Source: Sporosarcina ureilytica (GTDB lineage Bacteria; Bacillota; Bacilli; Bacillales_A; Planococcaceae). Taken from it: 64,000 bases of DNA. The notes under the pieces are model-generated. The model was given only the letters and a program-made list of their open reading frames with translations. It did not search any database and was not told the origin of the DNA. Positions 1 through 8,077 of this stretch are shown here, piece by piece. The translations under genes and the position numbers were made by a program. Location: the NCBI RefSeq assembly GCF_001753205.1, contig NZ_CP017560.1:1922001-1986000 (forward strand), read 5' to 3'. Every line of letters starts with the position of its first letter. Position 1 is the first letter of the stretch.

Positions 1-293
1 AGTTTTTTCAAGTGATCATTACCTGTAGGTTTGATTGAATCAACGAGCTTGATTTTAAGTAAATCAATAAAAAGGTGAGTGAAACAAATAAATAATAATG
101 GAAAGATAAAATAGCCGATAATGTGATGAAACTCGTATTGATATCCCCATAAAATTACAAGGACAATTCCTGTTGTCAGCAAATGATGAAGGATGTGTCT
201 TTTTATATATTTGATTTTACTCCTTACCATTTGGTCTGTCTGCAACCAAAAATCGGCGATTAAATGTGCAAGAAGCAGCAATAATACGGTCAT
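1..293 (-). CDS. DUF3307 family membrane protein, 3' end cut by the window
   Basis: The reverse strand opens with an ATG at 293 and stays open to the window edge, giving about 97 residues. The protein begins MTVLLLLLAHLIADFWLQTD, which is the LAHLxADFxLQTD opening of the DUF3307 family. Further hydrophobic stretches (residues about 35-50 and 55-72) and HILHHL histidines follow, so this is a multi-pass membrane protein. Its start overlaps the stop of the SatD-family gene (TAATG), so the two are translationally coupled; SatD-DUF3307 pairs are familiar from Bacilli. The function of DUF3307 is unknown to me. The C-terminus lies outside the window. Confidence 0.8.
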   Translation of the reverse strand, partial: MTVLLLLLAHLIADFWLQTDQMVRSKIKYIKRHILHHLLTTGIVLVILWGYQYEFHHIIGYFIFPLLFICFTHLFIDLLKIKLVDSIKPTGNDHLKK

Positions 294-1066
294 TATATTC
301 TCCCTTCTAAAGGAAAATAATCATGTAGGCGGGTGATTATATTTTTTCTAATATTGGTTTGCAGTTTATTGCTTTGACCTTCCCCATCATTTTCTTCTAA
401 TGATTCCAATACATGGGCAATGTCATAAAAAGCATTTAAAATCATGTCTGCCTTACCATTTTTTATATGGCTTGAAATAGTAGACGTTGATCGTCCAAGA
501 TATTGGCTTACTTTATTTTGCTGTCCAACAATTAAATATAATGAACAAACGAGGGACTGTATATCTGTTTGTTCGTTAATTTGTTCTTGGTTTAACGTCA
601 AGCTCGTATTCAATAATGTTTCGAACTGCTTGTTAAAAATTTCGAAACCTGATTTATCGGGTGTCCCATGTAATTCAAAGCGAAATTGTACTCGATTTTG
701 TTGTTTTTTTATCAGTTCGTTGGCGACTCTAGCTTGTTTCATGAGTGGATGAATCCAAGTTTCGATATTTAATGAATCGATATCGTCATCGATTTCCCCA
801 AAAGAAAGTCCAAAATAAGGTTTATGTTCAGGGAACTTCCAAATCCGGCTTAAATAGAATGCAAGTGTATAGGTCGATGCATAGCCACTGGCTACAACGA
901 CGAGTTCATCTCCTGCTCGGTGAGAAACGTGAACTTGAAACTCTTTTCCTACCCAATCCTTTAGATTAATTACCACATCTTGGAGATACTTACTCAATTT
1001 ACCCCCTGCATTTATTTCAGATGAATTACTAACATCCATGATGAAAACGGAGACTTTGTTTGACAT
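293..1066 (-). CDS. SatD family protein with C-terminal helix-turn-helix
   Basis: This 257-residue protein matches the SatD family in length, order and partner (DUF3307 downstream, overlapping by one base). The N-terminal half carries a DVSNSS segment near residue 11, RAGDEL near residue 50 and YFGLSFGEID near residue 85. Their order and spacing recall the first metal site, the GDE turn and the GIGxG strand of nucleotide cyclase/GGDEF folds. Residues about 168-210 contain a helix-turn-helix (VSQYLGRSTSTISSHIKNGK), suggesting DNA binding. The ATG at 1066 follows an AAGGAG site. Two near-palindromes lie over its promoter and are candidate autoregulatory operators. SatD was named in streptococci for acid tolerance, but its biochemical role is not known to me. 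The cyclase-like reading is inference. Confidence 0.8.
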   Translation of the reverse strand: MSNKVSVFIMDVSNSSEINAGGKLSKYLQDVVINLKDWVGKEFQVHVSHRAGDELVVVASGYASTYTLAFYLSRIWKFPEHKPYFGLSFGEIDDDIDSLNIETWIHPLMKQARVANELIKKQQNRVQFRFELHGTPDKSGFEIFNKQFETLLNTSLTLNQEQINEQTDIQSLVCSLYLIVGQQNKVSQYLGRSTSTISSHIKNGKADMILNAFYDIAHVLESLEENDGEGQSNKLQTNIRKNIITRLHDYFPLEGRI

Positions 1067-1100
1067 GATTGAACCACTCCTTTTTCATTCGCAATAGAAA

Positions 1101-1148
1101 GTTCGATGATATAGTCGAATATAACAAAAGTTCGATGATATCGTCAAA
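1101..1148 (-). promoter_or_regulatory. SatD promoter with two near-palindromic operator candidates
   Basis: On the reverse strand a -35 TTGACG (1147-1142) is followed after 17 bases by TTATAT (1124-1119). Two copies of gttcgatgatat(a/c)gtc(g/a)aa occupy 1101-1119 and 1130-1148, 29 bases apart. Each is close to a palindrome (TTCGA...TCGAA in the first). One covers the -35 and the other sits directly after the -10. A weaker third copy (ggttagatgatac) starts near 1158. This is the layout expected of a repressor site, probably for the adjacent helix-turn-helix protein. Confidence 0.6.
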
Positions 1149-1260
1149 CTTTTCGAAGGTTAGATGATACAAGCTGATTAAGATAGTGTTGTTTGCTATA
1201 GTGAATATAGATTATTATTTGAATTCCTGCAATAAGGAAAAATACATTGGGGGCTTAACT

Positions 1261-1875
1261 ATGTGGCATGGACCATATGAACGACCTACAGCACATTATG
1301 ACGAACAGCTTAAGGAGATTGATGAGGAATTATGTGTATTAATTAACAAGAGAAAAGAATTATCTAAGAATCCTGGATTTCCAACAGATGAACTGATATA
1401 CGAATGGGTGAATCAGTACGCCTTTCAAGCGGAATTTTTACATGCGCTTTTTAGATGTTTGTTAGAAGAGGAACATTACCAACCAATCATTGAACCAAAA
1501 GGATTTATTAAAAATATCCCGGTATTAAAATCTTTTGAAAAAGATGATGTGTTTTTTCTCGTAACATTTTTGCGTCAATTTGAAAATGCGACAGTTGTAA
1601 ATGTAACGATGGATCGTGATTCATCTGGAGATTTACCAGGTGAATTTATGCATCATCCTTTTTTGGAATTAGAAATTATAGATGAGAGTGGCACAAAATA
1701 TACTGTCCAAAATAATGGAGGCGGGGGATCCGGTGGACATACGGCCCTCGCATATGTTGTATCTCCGACTTTACCGGAAGATCTTGGAAATATCCAATTG
1801 GTGTTTAAAAAGGAAAGCACATACTTTAATAAGGATGACGATGGATTAGAATTTTCGGTTAAGTTAGGACATTAA
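1261..1875 (+). CDS. conserved hypothetical protein
   Basis: An ATG at 1261 follows a good Shine-Dalgarno (ttgggggcttaact) and gives 204 residues; an upstream in-frame ATG at 1186 lacks a ribosome site, so I prefer 1261. The protein starts MWHGPYERPTAHYDEQ, has a charged helical N-terminus (residues 15-45), then a beta-rich C-terminal half with a glycine-rich turn (NNGGGGSGGHT, about residue 155). No signal peptide or membrane segment is visible. I do not recognise a named domain. It is transcribed away from the SatD unit and stands alone. Confidence 0.7.
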   Translation: MWHGPYERPTAHYDEQLKEIDEELCVLINKRKELSKNPGFPTDELIYEWVNQYAFQAEFLHALFRCLLEEEHYQPIIEPKGFIKNIPVLKSFEKDDVFFLVTFLRQFENATVVNVTMDRDSSGDLPGEFMHHPFLELEIIDESGTKYTVQNNGGGGSGGHTALAYVVSPTLPEDLGNIQLVFKKESTYFNKDDDGLEFSVKLGH

Positions 1876-1961
1876 TCGCAGCAATAGGTTCATCAAATCA
1901 CAAAGAAATTGAGTTAACAGTTCAAGGATGGGATCCATTCAAGTCAACATATTTCAAATAA
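1863..1961 (+). pseudogene. C-terminal remnant of an unknown protein
   Basis: An open stretch out of frame with the preceding gene ends with IELTVQGWDPFKSTYFK and a stop at 1959-1961. It has no start or ribosome site and overlaps the end of the gene before it. It reads like the protein-coding tail of a lost gene, but I cannot name the family. Confidence 0.25.
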
Positions 1962-1963
1962 GC

Positions 1964-2065
1964 TTATACATAATGAATGCATTCTAATATTTGAACATAT
2001 CCACCAGTATCGTTTACACGAATTTGTTGTCCGCCTTTTATAAAGGCTGTTGCATTTTCAATAAA
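1964..2065 (-). pseudogene. short protein-coding remnant, reverse strand
   Basis: The reverse strand reads FIENATAFIKGGQQIRVNDT and onward to a stop at 1966-1964. It has no plausible start. Together with the forward remnant beside it, this suggests a decayed pair of genes between the hypothetical gene and the DUF4256 gene. The remaining bases to 2272 show only AT-rich sequence. Confidence 0.2.
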
Positions 2066-2272
2066 CAGCTCTCCTTATGCCTGGTATTCATTATGCATTC
2101 CTTTCTATGTCTTTTTTAAACGTATAGATCCGAGAAAATAATTAAATTAGTTACAATAGAGACACTTAAGTATTGAAGTGCTAAAGTTGTAAACAGTTAC
2201 TCGAGAATAGCCGTATGTTTGAAACTCGTGTAAAATAAAAATACATCTTATCATTATACGGAGGAAGTTAAT

Positions 2273-2833
2273 ATGGCAGAGAAAAACCTTACATCAGATC
2301 AAATTGAAGAATTACTAACTACATTAAAACTGCGTTTTGAGAAAAACATGGACCGTCATGAAGGACTTAATTGGGAGCAAATCCAAGAAAAACTGGAAGC
2401 GAATCCCGAAAAACTGTGGTCACTCAATGAAATGGAAAGAACAGAAGGAGAACCTGACGTGATTGGCCGGGATGAAGAAACTGGCGAATACATTTTTTAC
2501 GACTGTTCAAAAGAAAGTCCAAAAGGGCGAAGAAGTGTTTGTTATGACCGAGAAGCATTAGAGTCTAGAAAGAAACATAAACCCGAAAATAACGTAATGG
2601 ATATGGCGGCTGACATGGGCATTGAACTTTTAACTGAAGAACAGTATCGCCACTTACAAAGCCTTGGAAATTTCGATATGAAATCTTCAAGCTGGGTAAT
2701 AACACCAGAAAAAATTAGAAATCTTGGCGGAGCAATCTTTTGCGATTATCGCTACGATACCGTATTTGTTTATCACAACGGGGCAGACTCCTATTATGCT
2801 GCAAGGGGATTCCGTGGCTCGTTAAGAGTATAA
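2273..2833 (+). CDS. DUF4256 domain-containing protein
   Basis: This 186-residue protein fits the DUF4256 family over its whole length: an N-terminal helical LLxTLKxRFEKNMxRHxGLxW segment, the EGEPDVIGRDEETGEYIFYD stretch (about residues 60-80), GRRSVCYDREALESRKKHKP, and a C-terminal DTVFVYHNGADSYYAARGFR. The start follows a near-perfect GGAGGAAGT site. It is a soluble protein without signal or membrane segment. The family is common in Firmicutes and has no assigned function. It stands as a single gene, with a divergent set of remnants on its left. Confidence 0.85.
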   Translation: MAEKNLTSDQIEELLTTLKLRFEKNMDRHEGLNWEQIQEKLEANPEKLWSLNEMERTEGEPDVIGRDEETGEYIFYDCSKESPKGRRSVCYDREALESRKKHKPENNVMDMAADMGIELLTEEQYRHLQSLGNFDMKSSSWVITPEKIRNLGGAIFCDYRYDTVFVYHNGADSYYAARGFRGSLRV

Positions 2834-2990
2834 GCTATTAATTACGGAACAAATCAAAATCCTTTTATTTAATATTAATTATAGCGCAATATACAGCAGC
2901 TACACTCATACCAGTATTACATTTAATTTCTTTACTATATCTGGTCATTTTACCATTTTGGTGAAGCTAAAAAATCGGGCGGTGAAACTT

Positions 2991-3368
2991 TTGATTAACA
3001 AAATAGGACAAATTATGTTGTATGTAAATAATCAAGATGAATCAGTAAAATTTTGGACAGAGAATTTGGGTTTTACTGTTATTCATGAAGAAAATGCACA
3101 CGGCATAAGATGGATTCAAATTGCACCGACAAAAAGTGCAGAGACGAGTATCATTTTACACAATAAGGAAGTCATTGCTCAAATGTCTCCAGAATTAAAC
3201 CTTGGGACACCTTCTTTAATGTTTTTCTCAGATCAATTCGACGTATTATATAATAAATTGGTCAATAATAACGTTACGGTGGGAGAAGTTATGAAGATGC
3301 CTACAGGCAGAGTATTTAATTTTGCGGATAATGAAGAGAATTACTTTGCGGTAATGGACAAAAGTTAA
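2991..3368 (+). CDS. VOC (glyoxalase/bleomycin-resistance fold) family protein
   Basis: I start this gene at the TTG at 2991, which sits behind a GGTGAAA site; an upstream TTG at 2958 would add eleven residues without a good ribosome site. The 125 residues show the VOC fold: IMLYVNNQDESVKFWTENLG at the N-terminus, GIRWIQIAP, a PSLMFFSDQFDVLYNKL helix in the second half, and a final FNFADNEENYFAVM strand. VOC proteins bind a metal and act as glyoxalases, dioxygenases or resistance proteins; the substrate here cannot be told. A bidirectional terminator follows immediately. Confidence 0.85.
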   Translation: MINKIGQIMLYVNNQDESVKFWTENLGFTVIHEENAHGIRWIQIAPTKSAETSIILHNKEVIAQMSPELNLGTPSLMFFSDQFDVLYNKLVNNNVTVGEVMKMPTGRVFNFADNEENYFAVMDKS

Positions 3369-3382
3369 CTTTAACATCAACA

Positions 3383-3424
3383 AAAACGGCCTTTGCTAGA
3401 TAATAGCGAAGGCCGTTTTTGTTA
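3383..3424. terminator. bidirectional intrinsic terminator
   Basis: AAAACGGCCTTTGCT pairs with AGCGAAGGCCGTTTT, followed by T residues on both strands. It ends the VOC gene and originally also the DUF2500 gene facing it. Confidence 0.85.
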
Positions 3425-3425
3425 T

Positions 3426-3600
3426 TACGTACGCTCGAATCAAGAGGGAAAGTTAACATACCGTTATCGCTTTCTGTCAGCATGCCGTACTCCTTGCTGT
3501 TTAAAGCAAACTCTATCCGATTCCCACTTTCAAAGCCAATTATTAAAAGCGGTACGATTGTAAACATCACGTTCCCGATAGGATCTGAATACATAGGCAC
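3426..3600 (-). pseudogene. DUF2500 gene relic with internal deletion
   Basis: The reverse strand starts MPMYSDPIGNVMFTIVPLLI, which resembles the membrane N-terminus of DUF2500 proteins, then jumps directly to SGNRIEFALNSKEYGMLTES, the C-terminal core of the same family. The roughly 55-70 residues that normally lie between (linker, histidine-rich loop, first strands) are missing. At the end the open frame runs on as FPLDSSVRNN, but a +1 change restores FERT and a stop at 3428-3426, close to the usual FER ending. Thus a second small deletion is present. I read this as a two-lesion pseudogene. The family assignment is from memory. Confidence 0.6.
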
Positions 3601-3737
3601 CCCTCTGCAAACTTGTTTGTATATGATTATACGTTCGCGAGGGAGAATGGTTTCCTTTGGTCAAATATTTTTATAACAGAATTTTACAATGTGTTTAAAT
3701 AAAATTAACTTGCTATTTCAATAAATATATGTAAATA

Positions 3738-3770
3738 TAGGTGTCAAGACACATGGTTGGTGCTACAATG
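3738..3770 (+). promoter_or_regulatory. nadC promoter with palindromic operator (NiaR-like)
   Basis: A perfect palindrome GTGTCAAGACAC lies at 3741-3752, directly upstream of an extended -10 (TGCTACAAT, 3761-3769). With a 17-base spacer the -35 would fall at 3741-3746, inside the palindrome. The reverse complement, GTGTCTTGACAC, resembles the core I remember for the niacin-responsive repressor NiaR (YrxA) of Bacilli. The match to NiaR is from memory and needs a motif scan. Confidence 0.5.
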
Positions 3771-3852
3771 ATTTTGATTATTTCCATTGGAAAACTACCT
3801 AATCATTTGTGAAGATTTTCACAACGAAAGGGTAAAGAGAGGGAGTTGGGGT

Positions 3853-4698
3853 ATGAATCTATTAAAGCTACGAACGCAATTACAATCTTTTTTATTGGAG
3901 GATATTGGCGATCAAGATATTACGAGCCAAACGATTTTCCCACATACAGAGATGGGAAATGGCGTTTTCATTGCGAAGGAAGATGGAATTATTTCAGGTC
4001 TAGGTATCATTCAAGAGGCTTATCATTTGCTAGACCCTTCTATTAAAGTAACTGGGTTTTTTCAGGATGGCGATGTGGTGACTGCCGGGGATAAAATTGC
4101 GGAAGTAGCCGGTCCAATCGCACATTTACTTACAGGTGAAAGGGTAATTTTAAATCTTATGCAGCGAATGAGCGGCATTGCGACAGTTGTAAACGAATGT
4201 GTGGAAACGCTAAACGATCCTTCCATTCAAGTTTGTGATACGAGAAAGACAATTCCAGGACTGCGTATGTTTGATAAATACGCTGTTGTAAGTGGTGGCG
4301 GAAAAAATCATCGGCAAGGATTATATGATGGCGTTATGATTAAGGATAATCATATTGCATTTGCGGGTTCTATTACGAAAGCAGTGCAACGCGTACGGGA
4401 TAAAATTGGGCATATGGTAAAAATTGAAGTAGAAACAGAAACGAAAGAAGAAGTACTGGAAGCAATTGAAGCAGGCGCGGATGTAATTATGTTTGATAAT
4501 CGTACACCTGAAGAAGTGAAGGAATTTGTTCAGTATGTGCCGGAAACCATCATTACAGAGGCTTCGGGTGGGATTACATTGAAAAACTTGGCAACTTATC
4601 ACGGAACTGGCGTCAATTACATTTCATTGGGCTTTGTAACACACTCAGTAAAAGCACTCGATATTAGTCTACAAGTCAAGGAAGACAACAAAAAATAA
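3853..4698 (+). CDS. nadC: nicotinate-nucleotide pyrophosphorylase (quinolinate phosphoribosyltransferase)
   Basis: NadC converts quinolinate and PRPP to nicotinate mononucleotide, CO2 and pyrophosphate, the step that feeds quinolinate into NAD synthesis. The start at 3853 follows GGGAGTTGGGG; an earlier ATG at 3787 has no ribosome site. The 281 residues carry the family signature in order: LLEDIGDQDITS near residue 15, LTGERVILNLMQRMSGIAT near residue 93, DTRKTIPGLRMFDKYAV, GGGKNHRQGLYDGVMIKDNH, IEVET, ADVIMFDN, and EASGGI. The RTxPGLR, HR and K residues that bind substrates are all present. The gene is not with nadA and nadB as usual; it is followed after 20 bases by a TRAP transporter. Confidence 0.95.
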   Translation: MNLLKLRTQLQSFLLEDIGDQDITSQTIFPHTEMGNGVFIAKEDGIISGLGIIQEAYHLLDPSIKVTGFFQDGDVVTAGDKIAEVAGPIAHLLTGERVILNLMQRMSGIATVVNECVETLNDPSIQVCDTRKTIPGLRMFDKYAVVSGGGKNHRQGLYDGVMIKDNHIAFAGSITKAVQRVRDKIGHMVKIEVETETKEEVLEAIEAGADVIMFDNRTPEEVKEFVQYVPETIITEASGGITLKNLATYHGTGVNYISLGFVTHSVKALDISLQVKEDNKK

Positions 4699-4718
4699 TC
4701 CTATTGAAAGAGGAAGTT

Positions 4719-5738
4719 ATGATGAAAAGAAGTTTCATTTTAATGGCAATGCTATTCAGTGTTTTATTTATCGTCGCGTGCAGTAATAAAAAAGCAGTAC
4801 ATAATGAGGAATCAGAGAAGGAAGATGCTTCTGATGCATTACAAACAACTATCATTGGTGGACGTACGGGTGGTGCATGGTCTGTATTTACGGAGGGAGT
4901 AGCCGAGTCTATCCGCAGGGAAAACAAGGGCGCGGTCGTTACTGTTGAGCCCGGCGGTATTGTAGAAAACCCGCCTGCCGTCGGAACAAATTTGGTTCCA
5001 TATGGGATTACCTATTCAATGACCGCCTATGCCGCTTATACAGGCACAGAACCATATCCAAAAGCATATGAGGATATTCGTGCAATTAGCGTTATAGTCC
5101 CTGGAAATTATTATCAATTTGTCGTAAGATCAGATGCCCCGTATAATTCTATTGATGAAATAGTTGAAAATAAAATACCGATTCGTTTGTCCGTCAATCA
5201 GCAAGGGTCTGCTGGTGAAATTATTACGAAAAACATTTTACATGAATATGGAATTACATATGAAAATATTGTTGATTGGGGCGGGGCCATTGAAAATTTA
5301 AGCGATGTGAAGACATATGAATTAATGGCCGACAAGCGAATTGATGCGAATGGAAATGCTGTGTCCATCCCCTCAAGCGGTATAATTGAAGCATCGACAA
5401 CGACGGACCTAAAGATGCTTTCTTTCAATAAAGAAGTGTTACAAGCGGTATCGAATGATCTTGGAATGGAAATCGGAACAATTAAAGCGGGCAGCTATGA
5501 TTTTTTACAAGACGATATCGATACTTTGTTTACGCCGGCGATATTAATTGTCCATAAGGATGTGCCAGATGAGGAAGTTTATCAAATAACGAAAGCGATT
5601 TATAACAACTTTGAATTTCTAGGAACAGTACACGAAGAATTTAAAAATTTAACAGCTGACAATATGATGGAAGTTGGGCAAGTGCCACTTCATCCTGGCG
5701 CAGAGAAGTTTTTCAAGAAAGCAGGCATGCTTGATTAA
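4719..5738 (+). CDS. TAXI-family TRAP transporter solute-binding lipoprotein
   Basis: The start at 4719 lies behind AAAGAGGAAG and gives 339 residues beginning with a lipoprotein signal (MMKRSFIL...LFIVAC, cysteine about residue 21). The mature part has TTIIGGRTGGAWSVFTEGVA, the glycine-rich ligand-site opening typical of TAXI (TRAP-associated extracytoplasmic immunogenic) receptors, with later DANGNAVSIPSSGIIEAS and a C-terminal HPGAEKFFKKAG. It should sit on the outer face of the membrane and hand its ligand to the permease encoded next. TAXI receptors generally bind carboxylates. It lies 20 bases after nadC and 35 bases before the permease, so the three genes form one unit. Confidence 0.92.
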   Translation: MMKRSFILMAMLFSVLFIVACSNKKAVHNEESEKEDASDALQTTIIGGRTGGAWSVFTEGVAESIRRENKGAVVTVEPGGIVENPPAVGTNLVPYGITYSMTAYAAYTGTEPYPKAYEDIRAISVIVPGNYYQFVVRSDAPYNSIDEIVENKIPIRLSVNQQGSAGEIITKNILHEYGITYENIVDWGGAIENLSDVKTYELMADKRIDANGNAVSIPSSGIIEASTTTDLKMLSFNKEVLQAVSNDLGMEIGTIKAGSYDFLQDDIDTLFTPAILIVHKDVPDEEVYQITKAIYNNFEFLGTVHEEFKNLTADNMMEVGQVPLHPGAEKFFKKAGMLD

Positions 5739-5773
5739 GAAAATTCTTGATCTTTAAGGAAGTGGTTTGAGTC

Positions 5774-7750
5774 GTGAACTTTAAAAATAGATTCACTGGA
5801 TGGTTCACAGAAGGAGAAAAGCGTGAATTGTCGAATATTCATCTAACAATATTTTCCCTTCTAGCATTTACATTAGCTGTCTTTCAAATTTGGTCTGTCG
5901 TCTGGGGTAAATTAAATCCTATGAACCAAATGGCGATTCATTTGGCGTTTATTTTAGGTCTTACATTTCTAACATACAGTTATTCCAAAGGTTCCGGTTT
6001 AACCCGACCGACGATAATCGATTATATTTCTGCCATACTTGCTTTTGCTGCAGGGATATATTTCACGATTCACGCGGAACGCTTTGCTGTAAGAATTCCG
6101 ATTATGGAGCCGTTAACGAACTTTGATATATTTTTCGGATTGGTATTTGTGCTTTTGAGCATTGAAGCTGCTCGGAGGACAATCGGTTATCCTATTATTG
6201 TAATTGTCTTCATTGGCATTGGGTATGCTTTATGGGGGCACAGATTTGAAGGTCTTATGTGGCATCGGGCCTTTTCGCCTGTAGATGTATTAGACGAATT
6301 GGCATTTAGTTTTAATGGTCTGTGGGGGTCGCCTATTTCCGTTGCAGCCTCATTCGTATTTATGTTCATGTTATTCGGTGCGTTTTTAAATAAGGCAGGG
6401 GCTGGAGAATTCTTTTTCAATCTGTCTACAGCGGTTGCAGGAAGAACAAAAGGGGGAGCGGCCAAAGTTGCTGTACTTGCTAGTGCATTATTTGGTTCTA
6501 TATCTGGAAGCCCGACAGCAAACGTAGTAACAACTGGTTCCTTTACAATTCCTGTAAGTAAGAAGACAGGTTACAAACCTTCTTTTGCCGCGGCAGTGGA
6601 AGCAGCCGCCTCTACAGGTGGAAGTATATTGCCACCGATTATGGGTTCATCTGCCTTTCTGATGGCTGCCGTCACACAAATGCCGTACGGTTCCATCGTA
6701 ATTGCTGCGATTATTCCTGGAATTCTTTATTATGCATCTTTGTTAACGATGGTTCATTTCGAAGCACTTCGACTGGATTTACCGCGAGCTGCTAAGGAGG
6801 ATATTCCAAAGCTTTCTACAGTCTTAAGGGAAGGATGGTTCTATTTTATTCCTTTAGTTGTATTGGTATTTTTTCTAATACAAGGGTATAGTGCTTCTAG
6901 AACCGGATTTTACGGCATCATTTCTATCGTCATTGTTAGTTGGTTCCGTAAAAAGACGCGTATGGGGTTAAGGGATATTGCTTCGGCAATGGTCAATGGC
7001 GTTAAGTCTGCTATCCCTGTTTCAACGGCATGTGCTGCAGCAGGATTAGTCATAGCGGGGATTATGTCTACAGGTCTTGGCGGTAAATTAACTAGCATTG
7101 TTCTTGGATTAACAGAAGGGATGTTATTCCCTACTTTAATACTCGTTATGCTCATTTGTATCATTTTAGGAATGGGGATGCCTGTTGCGGCAGCCTATAT
7201 ATTAACTGCGATGCTAGCGGCACCGGCATTAATTGAATTAGGTATTTCAACCATGTCTGCTCATTTGTTTATTGTGTATTTTTCTATCTTTTCAGCAATT
7301 ACTCCACCTGTTGCAGTCGCAGCCTTTGCCGCCGCAGGGATCTCTGGTAGTAATCCGAATCGAGTAGGATTGGAAGCCGTTCGTCTTGGCTTAGTTGGTT
7401 TTATTGTTCCATTCATGTTTGTTTTTGAACCTTCACTATTGATGGACGGGGCGCCGGGGGAAATCATTATCTCAATCTTAACCGCATTGATAGGTGTGAT
7501 TATACTAGCTGCTGGTGTAATTGGTTGGTTGATTTCAAAAGCTACAATCGTGGAACGGGTTGCGTTAATTGCTGGTGGACTTCTCACAATTTACCCAGGT
7601 TTACTGTCTGATGGTATCGGTGTAATGCTGATTCTTTCAATATTGTTTATTCAGCGTAGTCGCGAGATTAAGATGATAAAGAATGATGATAGGAAACCAA
7701 TGGAAAAAGGGCGATTGAAAGGGACAGATTCTATTGGGGTTGAGAGTTAA
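5774..7750 (+). CDS. TRAP transporter fused permease (4TM + 12TM)
   Basis: The GTG at 5774 follows AAGGAAGTGG and gives a 658-residue membrane protein, the usual length for the fused DctQ-DctM permeases that work with TAXI receptors. The N-terminal quarter has four hydrophobic segments (small subunit). The large part carries SGSPTANVVTTGSFTIP, EAAASTGGSILPPIMGSSAF and GMGMPVAAAYILTAMLAAPA, the conserved loops of the DctM domain. TRAP systems use a sodium gradient to import organic acids. The next element is a strong terminator, so the operon is nadC, receptor, permease. The cargo is not known; the nadC linkage suggests quinolinate or nicotinate. Confidence 0.93.
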   Translation: MNFKNRFTGWFTEGEKRELSNIHLTIFSLLAFTLAVFQIWSVVWGKLNPMNQMAIHLAFILGLTFLTYSYSKGSGLTRPTIIDYISAILAFAAGIYFTIHAERFAVRIPIMEPLTNFDIFFGLVFVLLSIEAARRTIGYPIIVIVFIGIGYALWGHRFEGLMWHRAFSPVDVLDELAFSFNGLWGSPISVAASFVFMFMLFGAFLNKAGAGEFFFNLSTAVAGRTKGGAAKVAVLASALFGSISGSPTANVVTTGSFTIPVSKKTGYKPSFAAAVEAAASTGGSILPPIMGSSAFLMAAVTQMPYGSIVIAAIIPGILYYASLLTMVHFEALRLDLPRAAKEDIPKLSTVLREGWFYFIPLVVLVFFLIQGYSASRTGFYGIISIVIVSWFRKKTRMGLRDIASAMVNGVKSAIPVSTACAAAGLVIAGIMSTGLGGKLTSIVLGLTEGMLFPTLILVMLICIILGMGMPVAAAYILTAMLAAPALIELGISTMSAHLFIVYFSIFSAITPPVAVAAFAAAGISGSNPNRVGLEAVRLGLVGFIVPFMFVFEPSLLMDGAPGEIIISILTALIGVIILAAGVIGWLISKATIVERVALIAGGLLTIYPGLLSDGIGVMLILSILFIQRSREIKMIKNDDRKPMEKGRLKGTDSIGVES

Positions 7751-7768
7751 CGATAAAGACCTTTCCAT

Positions 7769-7813
7769 AAAATCATCCACTACAGGCTTCATTGCCTAGA
7801 GTGGATGATTTTT
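7769..7813. terminator. intrinsic terminator of the nadC-TRAP unit
   Basis: AAAATCATCCACT pairs with AGTGGATGATTTTT around the spacer acaggcttcattgcctag, which itself contains a short inner stem (aggc/gcct). T residues follow on both strands. Confidence 0.85.
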
Positions 7814-8077
7814 CTATTCTAATTTTTTACGATTCGTTTATCTATTAATTCATCCTCAAACTTACAAAGATGTATAGAGCTAGCGTCTTCATGCTACATA
7901 ATCATGACCATCGTATTGAGGTTTTAGCGTTATTAAGAGGTGGAACCAGAAAGTAAAAATGGTCTTTTCTAGCTTACGGAACAATTGTTCTGGAAGTGAG
8001 TTTAAACGCTTATATAATTGATAAATTCAGTTACAACGATTATGGAGTTGGATGAAACGGATATTAGACACATTAAT
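7814..8077. other. gene-free interval
   Basis: I see no credible gene here. The only marked element is a perfect palindrome GGAACAATTGTTC at about 7979-7991, discussed in the findings. The reverse-strand S66 relic ends at its right edge. Confidence 0.4.

Noticed and set aside
1101..1175. CRISPR-like or iteron array upstream of the SatD gene
   Set aside because: There are only two good copies, each near-palindromic and placed over a promoter, which fits operators better.
3853..4698. ModD-type paralogue of NadC
   Set aside because: The substrate-binding motifs are those of true NadC and there is no molybdate transport gene beside it.
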